Below, one piece after another: positions 14,001-26,197 of a DNA stretch of 64,000 nucleotides. Origin of the DNA: Styela clava (lineage: Eukaryota; Chordata; Ascidiacea; Stolidobranchia; Styelidae); contig NC_135261.1 in NCBI RefSeq assembly GCF_964204865.1, positions 14,694,001 to 14,758,000 of the forward strand, in the 5' to 3' direction. Each line of letters begins with the position of its first letter. The first letter of the stretch is position 1. A program made the position numbers and the translations under genes. A model generated the notes under the pieces. That model worked only from the letters and a program-made list of their open reading frames with translations. It was not told the DNA's origin and did not search any database.

Positions 14001-16889
14001 CGAGAACAAACTTATTTGTGTTACCCCACACAAGAATCGGTTTCAACCCAAATTGTTTTTTTGATTAACTGTGTAATGCCATTTTATTATAGCTGGGGGT
14101 TCATTATCATAGTAATCGTGGGAAATTACAGCATAAATCTGTGACATTTCAACAGGTGGAAACAGGAAAAAATGATAGGTGTTCCTGGATTAAGCTGACT
14201 TAGGATAGGTGTGATAATAATACTTGTAGTCAATGTATAAGGTAAACCTGGTGATAATATGTATTGCAGGGCATTTTTGGTCATAAAATGTAACGAGGTG
14301 AGAAGGATTTCTTGTTGTATTGGTGTTATTTTAAAGATGTGAGTGCAAAAAATTACGTTAATACACAGGTCGAATTTGAGCAGTTTACGTAAGAGTGCAA
14401 ATCTCCAAACTATTTTTTATCGCCCACTCAAAAGTTTTAATGTTTTCGATGAAAATTTTTGTAATATAAAAAAAGATATTTGTAAACATGTGCATGCATT
14501 TGCTTCAAACTAATATTCCAACAGCTATTACCAAATTCCAATTCTCTTACCATACATTATCTTGTTCCTACAGACTATGAATCGGGATTTCTAAACTTGA
14601 TGCGCCATATATAAATCACTCCTCTAAATGGCTTACACACAGACCAGCCGAAATACAAAATATCTTGAAAAGAATATGATTTATACAAGTTAAATTGTAT
14701 ATTATACGGAACCCGCCATACAAAAATAAAGTCGTATACCAGAATATCTTATGACTAGGTAAACATATCGTGCGCAATCTTTATTATTATTCAAGGACGG
14801 TTGGTACGAGGTAACAAAAGATTTCTGACAGACCACATTATTAAAGTGGGCGGCCGTGGTATACACCAAGGTTTGTGACAGGACTTCCCATTCACACCTA
14901 CCAATTGTTCATCTTATCAATATTGTCATCAGATGTGAAGTTCTTTTTCGAGCCTTATAACAATATGGTTAATCCATATATTAAAACATGGAAAATAAGT
15001 CAAATCTTATGTATTCAAAAGATCTGACATTTTAGTCCAAGAACTGTTTATGCGATTTCAGCAACGATAAATTTTTCTTTATATGTCATCAAAAAGTGCA
15101 ACATTTAGAATTATTGTTAAATATTTCGAGCGTTATATCGTTACTTTGTGCATCATGGTAATTACCAATTTTACATACCAAACCTAATTCAACTTTAACA
15201 TTAAACCTTATGCCGTTTCATCTGAGGTTTCAACTGTGACTAGACAAAAATATGATTTTTATTTGAACATACTGCAAGAAAACAAAAAATAATAATACTT
15301 CTGCGAGCTTAATTAATCTTCGTCTTAAATATTGCTGCCAAATTTCTTCATAATTAAAAATAACGTTACTATTTTATGTTTCTTCCAAACAACGAATCCT
15401 GCGCTCTCAGCAGCAAATTGAGGCATTTTTACTTTTTGTAGCGAGTAACAAACCTACTACCAGAAAGTCAGTGTATAACATCCGTACTTTATACGTAAAC
15501 CTATATTGTACTAAAATATACACCATACATGTTAATAATACGCCTAAACGTACACAATTGTAGGGCTGTCCTCGAAGGAGGAGTATTTTACACTAATTGT
15601 GTATTTACTGGTTATACATTAAACGCCTCGCATCAATATACCAGAATGAAAAAGCAAATATTGGCTGTTCTATTATCAGACATTGGTCTCGCTTGATGAA
15701 CATTCAAATATATTCTATTATATCCAATTTATCTTCTAATTATACCTGATCTGTTTTATATTGTACAAACCGTAGTCTTTAAATTATAGCAGAGATAGAT
15801 AGGCAACGTTGTATGCTCAAGATTTATAACATTTGCCTGATATGTACACTATGGCGCTTAATAAGTGAAACAGTACGTTTTGTGACAGCAGAATATAGCG
15901 TGACACAATCATACATGGCCAAGTACATTTAAACTGTAATCCGTATATGTTGTCTCAGCTTTATTTGCATCAGTATTCGACCCAAAAATGATCGTCTCAA
16001 ACCAAATTTTCCAAATTTTGATAGGCATGTCTAACGTACAGTAAATCACACGCTATATTATTAATAGCGCCTGAGCAAATATACGCAAGCAACATTATTT
16101 TAATATAAAATAACGTTTTTATTAACGCGATATATCGACGATATTTAGACACAAATATTACGATGAATATTATTCAATGCGGGAATTTAGATGATGATTC
16201 TTGTTTCCGAGCTCATACCTTGGTAAGTGGTATACAGAAAACATGCATTCACGTTATGTAGAACACACAAAATTAACATAAAAATTAAAAATATCTCGTA
16301 TTATTGCAATGTCGTTTCGTAATAGAAAATTGAATTGTGAGTTGCTCAAAAATTAAGTTAACGAACTAACACAAGGAATAACAAACGAGAATATTTTACC
16401 AGCAAAGAATATGGCATAATTATACTCCTTTTATTGAAGTAGATTTCCCCAGAAATATTTCTACTAAACATAGCTAAGATGTAGGATAGAACACACGGAA
16501 ACAGTTATACAAGTTAATCATACATTTCGGGTCTATATATTTTTCAGATATATAAATTGAATGTGAATAAAAATTGTTTCTTAATAAAAATTTTCGACTC
16601 AAACTCCTCCCTCTCTCGATTCGGAAAAAAAAAATTCGATACACCTAAATAATACGCACTAGATGGCACCCCAGTGTGTTAGAAAGAAACCGTCCATTTA
16701 TCGAAACAGCAACACTATACTAACCAAATGTACCATAGATTACTACAAATTGTTTAGCAGATAAAGATGCCAATCCAAATGATGATTTGGTACTTTTACT
16801 GATTTGTCGGTACGGAGTGTAAATATGGATGGAACGGATTCATTATCGCAATACTTATCAAAATCGTTCTGACTTTCATTCTTCAATTA

Positions 16890-17000
16890 GTATATGTGTT
16901 GGTATTTTCTTCTTGTAGTTATGAAAAAAATGCCTTTCCCATTAACTACTGGACCAATCTTCAAAATTTTCAGTGGGTAAAGACTGTATTTTTTGCTAGA
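16890..17000 (+). repeat. diverged interspersed repeat, copy A
   Basis: A stretch containing ACTGGACCAAT followed by AAAATTTTCAGTGGGTAAAG resembles 19830-19945, where TACTGGACCAAT precedes AAATTTTCAGTGGTCAAAG. The second member also has a CGTGTCCA-type motif (about 19791) that recurs near 17212. The pair looks like old copies of one unclassified repeat with some rearrangement. Confidence 0.45.
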
Positions 17001-17656
17001 AGGCAAATACTATTTCATCAATTTTAAAACTTGCTGTTAGTTCTACGTAATTCGTTTTCAGTTAGAAGTTTTTTGTTATGACCTCTTCAAAATTAATGAA
17101 AATTATTTGTAGCGATAGTTCGACCGCTCTCGTTCTACTCTCTTGCCACGCAAAAGTCGGCAATTTTTGGCAGTATCCGTACTGTAAAAGGAAAGGTAGA
17201 CTTTTGTGTCACGTGTCCATAAATTTGAGCATCGAACTCTTGTAGGATATTATGTGTATTTGTGCTACTATTTGTTCTTTTATACCTAAGCTGACAATAT
17301 GCTTACGAGGATTACATGACGCACAACTGTTTCTGATACCAACAATGTTAAATATATCCCATATTTGCTTTTTCGTTCATTCAGTATGCATAAGACGTTA
17401 CATTAAAATACAAATAAACATACATACACATACAATAACACCATCCATTTCTGTTGAAAGTCATTATGCGTTGTTACGTTTTGTTACAAATTCATCAAAA
17501 TATTTTTTCATGAATTATTTTTTCATAATCAGGAACGAGGTTGTATCAGTTCTCATTCATCTCATTCTCATATTCTAACGTGATTTTTGATGCAGAGTTC
17601 AGAATAACTCAGTACAACGTGAAGATTTGCAGACGCGATCTCATCACCGATTAATG

Positions 17657-18440
17657 CAGTGGTTCTTAACCTTTGGTACGTGGTAGCCCTTTAAGTGGTA
17701 CGCGAGCAGCTTCGAATTATTGCAACAATTAACTTTTGAGTTGGCTAAAATATGGCGAAAACAATTTCGTTTTATCTTACATACTAAATGTATTCGCTGA
17801 ACGGGTTTATAAGGTTGAGTTACCAGTCTTTGTCTTTAAAGATCGCCCCCGCCCGTTACTACCTTCTTAATAGGAAACGAGAAGGGCATGTTTTCACCCG
17901 TTTTACGCCCACAATGCATCTGCATTAAGAAATCGGCAACGAAGGGAGCGTTCTGTGGGAGTGTTCGACGCGTGCCGAGATACCCTATAATAGTGCCCCT
18001 TGATACATCATAAGGATGCTACTATTGCTACTTGATGTATGTGTTGGATGATCGGCATAATCTTGAGTTTTTAGGGTTAATTAACTTTGGAGACGAGGTT
18101 AGGCAGTTCGTGTTAGCGGCAGGTGACGACCAAATTGTATTCGTCGGAGTTTTGTCCTAATTCGATTCGTTTTGCGATGATTAAAGCATTTCAGCTTTGA
18201 CGATTGACGACGCAAATTTTCTCGCAACTTCGCACACAATTAATACGTTGTTATTGCACATAATTAAAACTTTGAAATTTGCATGAAGGTCTAAAAATGG
18301 ATGTAGTGCCACATAAAATACTACCATAGCGCTTTTTTTGTGCTATTGTCCCCACCACAAATGGGGTTTTGTCGGTGGTACGCAGCCAGAGTGAAAAACT
18401 CGAAATTGGTACACGACCAGTAAAAGATTGAGAACCCCTG
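17657..18440. mobile_element. non-autonomous hAT-type element (784 bp)
   Basis: The left end reads CAGTGGTTCTTAACCTTTGG and the right end, read inwards, CAGGGGTTCTCAATCTTTTA, a typical hAT terminal inverted repeat with a few mismatches. The element is flanked by a perfect 8-bp target duplication GATTAATG (17649-17656 and 18441-18448). No transposase-like frame is present inside, so it must have been moved in trans. The perfect duplication indicates that both boundaries are right. Confidence 0.88.
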
Positions 18441-19787
18441 GATTAATGGATATAAAAATAAGCTTGAAAAGGCGGTTTATTAGGTAGATACTTTTAAATA
18501 CAACCATAAAGTACTATCTTCATAAAAGTTTATAAATGATTTCCAAGTCAACATTATTGAGAAGCATTTTATTATAAATATTTTTCAAGAAAAAGCCTGG
18601 ATATTACACTAATAATAATATTAATACGAAAATTTGGATGCTTTTCACGCACTCAATGCGTTGTTATGGAATACTTTACTACATACAAAAATAATCAATA
18701 TCACGGCTCTTCAAATCCGGTGGGTCGCAAAAGGGCTTAATGGGTTTGGCGGTAAAATCATTTCCGACAGCAACTTATGTTAAAACAAAATATCGGTAGA
18801 ATATGAAAGACACGGAAGCAGTACTGATACCCAACATCACCGAAATAGAGTTAAGATGTGATCTTTTATTCGAGAATTTGCAAGCACATTTGTCTCATTA
18901 AAATTATTGTCAGCTTTATTATTAATTTTTTTTAATATTTTCTGTTTTATTAAATTTTGCTTTATTTTTTTCCTTCCTGAGGGTCGCGAAAAAAATTTGG
19001 TTGCTGGCCGTACCAAGTGGATCGTGATAAAAAGTTTACCATACTGTACGTCTCTTAGGAAGTATCGATACAAAATTGTGCTTGCTCTCTTGCGCCTCTT
19101 CTAATACAGGCACACCACAATTCTAATTTTTTATCGAGGATTACTAGTTCCAAAATTGTCTTATCAAATATTTTTTTTTATCTACTACGTTACTTCGTGT
19201 GTATTAGGGATAGTAAAACAGTCGTCATCTTTCCATAACTCTTTGGAGGAGTTTTTGAAATATCCACCAGACAAGAGACCGGATTAAATTTTCATATAGC
19301 TTTTATCCAAACGTATACTTTTCTTGAATTTTTTAATTCCTTTTTATACATTGATCTTAAAACAGAACTAAACGTAAACTCATTCAGAGTTAACAAGGAG
19401 GCCGAATATCACTGAAATGATTCAACTTCAGAACTTGAATTTTCTGCTAATTTCCCTCCTTTTTTCAAATCCCTTTCCATTGATTGATTCCTAACTTATG
19501 TATCATTTTGTACATAATTAAGCATTAGGGAATGGTAATTAGCACGCTCGAAGTAAGGTTTATTGGTAAAATATGTTTTCCCATACGAATATATCTTCCA
19601 ATAAACCTAAATTTTTGAAAAACTACGACAGTACCTGTTGTACTGTCACCGGTAGCCTGTGTAGTCGAATTGTCTCTGAGATTTTTTCGTTTAGTCGAAT
19701 TGTCCGTGTGTTCGGATTCCGATACGGTTACTGGTAAGCTACCGCATATGATTTTCGGTGAATTGATGATAACATATTTAGTTTTGC

Positions 19788-19945
19788 GCTACGTGTCCAC
19801 ATATTTGAACATAGCTATCTTGTTATGTTGTTGTTCTTATTCTTGTTGTTCTTCTCCTTATCGTTATTAAAAACTCGCTTCTCCCTTTGATTACTGGACC
19901 AATTGCTTCGAAATTTTCAGTGGTCAAAGATTGTCAGTGTCGCAA
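19788..19945 (+). repeat. diverged interspersed repeat, copy B
   Basis: This is the partner of the repeat at 16890-17000: it shares the TACTGGACCAAT and AAATTTTCAGTGG blocks, and also the CGTGTCCA motif that near copy A lies at about 17212. The blocks are in a different order in the two places, so simple duplication does not fully explain them. Confidence 0.4.
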
Positions 19946-21229
19946 GTTTTATAATAGTGGCAAAGGATTACGAGTTGGGTTGCGCGAGACTAACTTACTA
20001 TACGTCCAACATGTGATTGACTAGGTCAAGTATATCATGTATTTTTATAGTCTTTCTTGGCAGTTTAGTGTGGTGGCCTGTAACTTTGCTCAGATATCGG
20101 TCTCCTTTATTTCTGAGTCAGTGCGCGTGATGTTACCAAGTTAGGCTTTTTCAGCTCATTCTCTCATTGGACACTGAATGTACAAATGGATCTTTTATAA
20201 GTCAGTGTATTAAACATACATCATCCAACTGGAGATCCATAGTCCGGACCTCAGTCGAGCTTATATGAAGATCCTACCCTAAGCTAAACCCATAAAGGCA
20301 CAAGTAAGCTTTTCTTACTGCTTCAAGTTGGAATGGGTCGGAATCGATTCTCTTCCCTAGCTTGGAAAGTTTGGAGAGAGCCTTCGAATGATCAATGAAA
20401 TTGTGCATAAATTAACAAAATCCGACAGTCGATGCTATGATTGACACGAATCATCCAACTGAGCCAAGTCGGGGCAATTTTTCCAGCCAGTAAAATCTAG
20501 GCTAGCCCTACTTGCGGCCAAAGTTATGATGTTGAGACGTTGGGCCCTAGTTTTGTGAAGCTGATGACTTCATGTAAATGTTTAATCCATGGCTGCAAAA
20601 ATTATATACCATGAGATTTTTACGCCGGCAGTGGGAAAGCCTACAAGAAAGACATCTTTTTCATATGGCGTTCCCTTAAAGCTGAATTGGTCGCCATGTC
20701 AATCACGCCATCGTAAAGTTGTCGCCCAACTAACGACCGTTGAATATCGCGTTACCGTCGGCCTAAAGCTCACTAACTTTTTGCGGGTGGTGGCATTTTC
20801 GTTAACCGTCGGCCTAGCTTTGTGATTGTCAGGTTCAATATCAAGTTTACAGCTTTTGGTTTTGCTGTAGGTGTATGCAAACAAGTAGGCCTGAAGGATA
20901 ATGGCATAAGGTAAACTTTTCTTCCTCCACCTCTGCCTGGTTTTACTTTGAAATGCGGAAAAAATTACTCATGCTTGCTAAACTCGATTCTGCAGATAAA
21001 TAATAATAGATGGAGCAGATGAATAAAATAAAGTATTTCATTGTTACGTAACATTAAAGGCAAACACTACGTAATAAAAAGTAATTGACATAGAAATGTA
21101 AAATGAATTTATTGATTCATATACCCAGCATTTAAATTTTAAAAAAAAACGAAAAAAAATATTCAATTATATTTTAGGTATGTTAACACAATTCTCGTAG
21201 TTTTAGCGGCGCATTTTTGGTGTTCTACG

Positions 21230-21281
21230 AGGCGACATAAAAAGCAAGTGTTCCGTGGCTGAAAAAGTTTGGGAAATGCTG
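21230..21281. mobile_element. fragment of a hAT terminus
   Basis: Read on the minus strand from 21281 inwards, the sequence begins CAGCATTTCCCAAACTTTTT and continues with GCCACGGAACACTT, a pattern typical of hAT ends. No matching opposite terminus or 8-bp target duplication was found nearby, so it is treated as a truncated copy into whose neighbourhood the LTR array inserted. Confidence 0.45.
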
Positions 21282-21396
21282 GCTTGGGGTATGGGTGGTG
21301 AAAGGAAGCCGCCAGCAATCATCCGGTACTAAATTATGCCCTACGGGATTTAAACTTACAAATACAAGCGGGGTAATCTTAGGATAGAAACCAAGC

Positions 21397-21400
21397 GTAT
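21397..21400. repeat. target-site duplication, left (GTAT)
   Basis: GTAT directly precedes the outer LTR and is repeated directly after the outermost LTR at 35184-35187. Four bases is a usual duplication length for Ty3/gypsy integration. Confidence 0.75.
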
Positions 21401-22142
21401 TGTGGCGTACCAAAATTGATATCACCACTCAGGTTCTTTCTGCCAGCTTATCGGACACTGAAGTTGCAATAGATGTCGTTCACAAAACAATCTTCTTGCG
21501 GTTCCAATCACAGCAGAGTAACTAAGTTAACTAACTAGATTAATTATACACCTGTAAGAACTTAATACAACCAAATACTCCAATAAGAAATACAATAAAC
21601 AAATAAAAACATGAAAAACACAGTACAAATACCGTAGGATACATACGTAACACAAGATACGGAATTAGTCTATGACGTCACAGTCATTAACTATTTACTT
21701 ATAATGGGATACTAAAACCGGTAAAACATACCTAGATATACATAAGAATAACTAGTATGACACTAAAGATACAACACAAATCCTATCTTATCGACAAACA
21801 CGTAATATACATGGAAATACGCATAGAAATCACACAGGAAATACACTGCGAAAATAAACTAGTTACGGAAGTTAAATACAAACTAACTAGCAAACAAAAC
21901 TATGCCAAACTGGAGAAATAGTAAACCTGTACTACTAATATCATTTCACAACAAGAATTACACAGATTAACGGCACGAAAACACTATAATAATAACCCAA
22001 AACACAGAGGAAATTCCACACTGCCGGCAGTCTGACAAACCAGCTAAAAGAAAAAGTTACACAGCTGCTCACTAGTGACTCAAGTGGTAAGAATAAATAT
22101 GGGCGTACAGAATAAAACAGAGTTATAGACGTGGTCGTCTCA
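21401..22142 (-). repeat. LTR A (3' LTR of copy 1)
   Basis: 742 bp, beginning TG and ending CA on the minus strand (TGAGACGACC to GTACGCCACA). It differs from LTRs B and C at one noticed base (ACTAGCAAAC versus ACTAGTAAAC, about 21892). On the minus strand it follows the polypurine tract of copy 1. Confidence 0.92.
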
Positions 22143-22145
22143 TTA

Positions 22146-22159
22146 CTCCCCCCTTTTTC
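22146..22159 (-). promoter_or_regulatory. polypurine tract, copy 1
   Basis: GAAAAAGGGGGGAG on the minus strand, three bases before the 3' LTR, is in the position and of the composition expected for the plus-strand DNA primer of an LTR retroelement. Confidence 0.8.
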
Positions 22160-22314
22160 AGATGGGAAATTACAAAGAAATTTTCCATCTTCAAAATTGA
22201 AAAACCATAAAAATGTGAAGAAATTGTAAAGAACTGTACACTCAAATGAAATGTCTATCTAAAATCAAAACAATGAATTGTTAAAAACATGATAAAAGCA
22301 TTATCACAGTCAAA

Positions 22315-25300
22315 TCAAATGTAATCATCCAAATATCTAGGCCTTCGCCTAGTACCTTGGCCATTATCAGAGTTCGCATCAACTGTAACTTCTTCTGGTA
22401 CAGTGTCTGGCCTTGAAGAGAAAGGTAATACATCAAAAATATCATGAGCAATCTGCTCATCATTTTCCATAATAGGTTCCACATCAGGTAAAATATCAAA
22501 TCCGGTTAAGTCAATGTCGTTGTCTTCTTCATCTTCATGAAGGTAAGGTCTCAGTTTGTCAACATGCACAATTCGAGAACGTGTTCCCGAATTCTTCTGA
22601 ATCCTATACAAGTGATTAGGTAAACAGTCCACAATTCGATAAGGTCCAATCCAAGGAATACTCAGCTTGCGATGCTTAGGTGGATAATAATACCACACCA
22701 ATTCATCTCTCTGGAAAGTAAGTGGTTTAACACCCAGATCAAAATTTCGTTTTTGTCTGGTTGCAGCAGCATTTAGATGTTGCCTAGCATGAAGAAAAGC
22801 TTTTTCAGTTGCACAGGAAAACCATTCGACAAACTCAGTGTAACAAGGATGAGTTGATGACTCTGGTTTGCCAAACATAACATCAACAGGCATCTCGATT
22901 TCTCGTCCAAGCATTAACTTGTTCGGTGAATATCCTGTACTATCATGTACAGTGGAGCGATATGCCATGCAAAGGTATGGGAGATGATCGTCCCAATCAT
23001 TTCGATTCTCATTTACAAAAGCTTTCAACATCTGCTGTATGGTCCTGTTGAAACGTTCAACTTGTCCATCTGAACGAGGATGATATGGAGTTGTTCGAGT
23101 CTTTTGAATCCCGTACAATTGACACATTTCTGAAAATAATTTTGATTCAAAGTCTCTTCCTTGATCTGAGTGGAGAATTCTTGGTACCCCAAATCTCGAA
23201 AAAAATTGAGTAACCAATGCATCAGCAGTCAGCTCGCTGATTTGGTAAAGCGAAACATTCCACCCATTTAGAGAAATAGTCCGACAAAACCAAAATGTGT
23301 TCATTTCCATTTTCAGTTACAGGCAATGGTCCAAGAAAATCAATGGCAATCCTTTCCATAGGAGCTCCAGATATAAGTTGTTTGAGATCTCCTTGCCTTC
23401 TTCCGTAAAGCATCTTTGTTGAAGCACAAGACTTGCAAAATTTGCACCATCTGAGAATGTCCCTTTTGAAACCAGGCCAATAAAATCTGCGCCTTATACT
23501 CTTGAAAGTTCGATTGGCACCAAGATGACCTGCAGTGCGCAAAGAATGGAGCTTATGGAACAAATCCTGCCTCAAATTTGATGGAACAATCAATTGGATA
23601 TGCGATTCCTCCGATTTACAATCAGGAATCCAACCACGATAGAGAAGTCCATTATCTACAAAAATCAAATCCCATTGTGACATCAAACGTTTGGTCACTG
23701 TTGACTCAGGCATGTATTCTTGAATGTCAGGTTTCTGAGCAGTAAGTTGTTTCCATTTCAAAACAGCAGAAATATCTGGATCTTCACTTTGCCAAGATTT
23801 AATTTGTTCATCTGTGTAGGTATCTAGCCAATTACAATCGGAACAGTCTGACGATGATTGACCGGGCTGTTTTGATTTTGCACTTACAATAACATTACTC
23901 ACAGCCACATCACCATTGGTACCACAATCAGAACAATCTTCTCGCTTGCATTTGCGAACTTGGCGTGACAATCCATCAGCATTGCCATGTTTCACGCCCG
24001 GTCTGTGTTCAATCTTGAAGTCATAAGCACCAAGTGTTAATATCCATCTTGCTAACATTCCTTGAGGTTCACGAAAATTGATCAACCATTTCAGAGCAGC
24101 ATGATCTGTGCGAATTCTGAATGGTCTCCCGAGAAGAAAATGACTGAAGTGACGAACAGCCCACACCACAGCTAATAGTTCCCGGTGTGTAGCACAGTAT
24201 CTACGTTGAGACTTGGACATAGTCTTACTGGCATAAGAAAGTACACGTTCATTGTCGTCCTGAACTTGAGATAACACTGCACCAATCCCAAAACCACTGG
24301 CATCAGTATCCAATACAAATTCGCCGATTGTCCTCGGAAAGCTAAGAATTGGGGCAGATGTCAGACAATGCTTCAAAGTTTCAAAAGCCTTTTGACATTC
24401 AGTACTCCATACAAAGGAAATATTCTTCCTGGTCAATCGAATAAGAGGTCCAGCAATTGTTGAATAATCTTGAACAAACTTCCGGTAGTAGTTCGCTGTG
24501 CCTAGAAAACTACGAATATCGCTGACAGAATTTGGCGTTTTCCATTCTTTGATAGCCGCAACATTTCCAGGGTCGCAACAGACACCTTCAGATGAAATAA
24601 GATAACCAAGATAAGAGGTGCTACGACGGAAAAGTTTACATTTCGAGGGCTTCAAGCGTAAACCGGCACGGCGAAGTCTTATAAAAACTTCCCGAAGATT
24701 TGAGAGTGCCATTGAGAAATCACTACCATGAGCCAAAACATCATCAAGAAAATTGAAACACCCGTTCCACAGAAGATCACCAAGGATATTGTCCATCATC
24801 CGTTCGAATGTTGCGGGAGCATTCGCCAAACCGAAAGGCATCACTACAAAGTGAAAATGACCACGGCCTGGGATGCTGAAGGCTGTCTTTTCACGGTCTG
24901 CAGGATCAACCTCCACTTGCCAATATCCGCTAGCGAGATCAAGAGTTGAGAACCATTGTGCTCCGTTTAATGACTCAATGATATCCTCAATACGCGGCAA
25001 GGGATATGCGTCCTTGTATGTGACGTCATTAAGCAATCTAAAATCCACGCAAAATCTGGTAGAACCATCCTTTTTGGGAACTAGGACAATGGGAGAAGAA
25101 TATGGGGAATCGCTGGGTTCTATGACACCCTGAGCCAGCATATTATCAACAGCTTCTTCGGCTATCTTCCTACGCGCCCACCCCATTCGACGAGGAGCCT
25201 GCCGAATCGGCTGTGGTGTGGTTGTGATGATCCTATGCTTTGCTGCTGAAGTACGGCCTAGTTCACCATCTGGCCCTACAAATACATCATGAAATTCACA

Positions 25301-26176
25301 AATCAAATTGACCAACTGTTCACGTTGACTCGGGGTTAGATCCTCAACGGAATTGACCATGTCATGTAGATGTTCTGGTAATTCAGAAGCTATAACCCGA
25401 TTATCGGATTCGTCAACTTGAATTTGTGCTACAAGTTGAGGATGTGCAATACCAAGCAAAGATCCAGCCCTGATCTTAAGTTGTCTGCCTTTTTGGTTCA
25501 CCGCTAGAACAGGAACAGTGGACTTTCCTGGATCCACAACAGAAGAGATCAGCTGAATGCCATCAGCGAGGAAAGAAGAATTCAGCGGTTCAACAAGAGC
25601 AGCAACGTCAGACAAATTGCTTTTCGGCCAAGGACGACTAAGTTGTGCAGGGATAACAACCTTAGAATATGGCGGTATCGTAATATCTTCTCGAACAGTT
25701 ACACGACAACACGGTACAGACTTTTCAGTAAACAGTTTGATTTCATGACCCTCTATCATCATGTGTCCAGATGATAAGTAAAGAACGCAATCATGTTCTC
25801 GGAGATAGTCCATGCCCAAAATACCATTAGACATACCTAGGTTGGCAACAACAACAGTGCGTCGCGATGCAAAAGAATCAATAGACAAATCAACTTCCAA
25901 AGTACCCAGTGGTAATAAATCATGTCCTCCCACTGCAACAAGAGATTCTTCGAGCGGTGCTAAATGTGCTTCTTTCCCACCTATAGCCTCAAAGATGGAA
26001 ATGTCGATCAGAGTAGTCATAGCACCACTATCTACAAGAAAATTGAACGGTTGATTGTTTACAAGTACCTTCGCATGCCAACTATTGTCATATTGCAAAG
26101 AACAAATATTCAGGTCTATATTCTGGTTCGTTGGTCCGTCATCAAGTAATAATTCAGCGGACACTGAGGACCTCAA
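22315..26176 (-). pseudogene. pol: pol of copy 1, broken in integrase by a 5-nt deletion
   Basis: Protease, reverse transcriptase, RNase H and the integrase zinc-binding region are intact in a frame that runs to 23222. The frame is then lost because five bases (GGTGT on the plus strand of copy 2, 29748-29752) are missing near 23230. The break falls between the first and second catalytic aspartates of integrase. The remaining integrase core and its GPY/F-like C-terminus continue in another frame to 22315. The copy should therefore make no functional integrase, although it could be complemented by its intact neighbour. The frame has no ATG at its beginning (the codon at 26176 is TTG), which points to translation as a gag-pol frameshift product. 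Confidence 0.88.
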
Positions 26177-26197
26177 GCCCGCTGAGTGTCGTTTAAA
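26155..26197 (-). promoter_or_regulatory. -1 ribosomal frameshift signal at gag/pol, copy 1
   Basis: A slippery heptamer T TTA AAC (26197-26191) lies in the gag reading frame 15 bases before the gag TGA. A -1 slip there enters the pol frame, which is open through the overlap. After a 6-nt spacer comes a 6-bp stem, CAGCGG (26184-26179) with CCGCTG (26160-26155), enclosing a smaller stem TTGAG/CTCAG. An alternative pairing of GACACT (26190-26185) with AGTGTC (26165-26160), plus CAGCG with CGCTG, would make an H-type pseudoknot. Heptamer, spacing and structure fit the textbook signal; activity is inferred. Confidence 0.8.

Larger units (their letters stand above)
6522..17648. other. long stretch without recognised genes
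   Basis: AT-rich DNA with scattered short open frames (for example 7146-7421, 11096-11329, 11964-12257 minus, 17252-17578) that show no domain, no splice-flanked continuity and strong AT-driven composition. The part next to 6521 should hold the promoter and 5' UTR of the CRD gene, but I could not fix a TATA box or transcription start. A short perfect hairpin sits at 8073-8095, and a diverged repeat around 16890-17000 is described separately. Confidence 0.5.
18449..21396. other. intergenic stretch with old repeat fragments
   Basis: No gene recognised. Phrases such as GGTGGGTCGCAAAAG (about 18719) and GGGTCGCGAAAAAAA (about 18981) resemble the GC-rich tips of decayed hAT elements but lack paired ends. 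Around 20755-20815 there is a short direct repeat based on ACCGTCGGCCTA. The reading frames at 18837-19104, 19670-19870 and 20589-20825 have no recognisable domain. Confidence 0.4.

Noticed and set aside
17252..17578. 108-codon plus-strand open frame
   Set aside because: No domain, extreme Ile/Phe/His composition typical of AT-rich chance frames, and no splice or repeat context.
22281..22499. Short minus-strand frames overlapping pol ends (also 28799-29017)
   Set aside because: They are out-of-frame shadows of the pol C-terminus, identical in both copies because the DNA is identical.
26174..26176. TTG as a true start codon for pol
   Set aside because: A eukaryotic element with an in-frame slippery heptamer just upstream is better explained by -1 frameshifting than by a TTG start.
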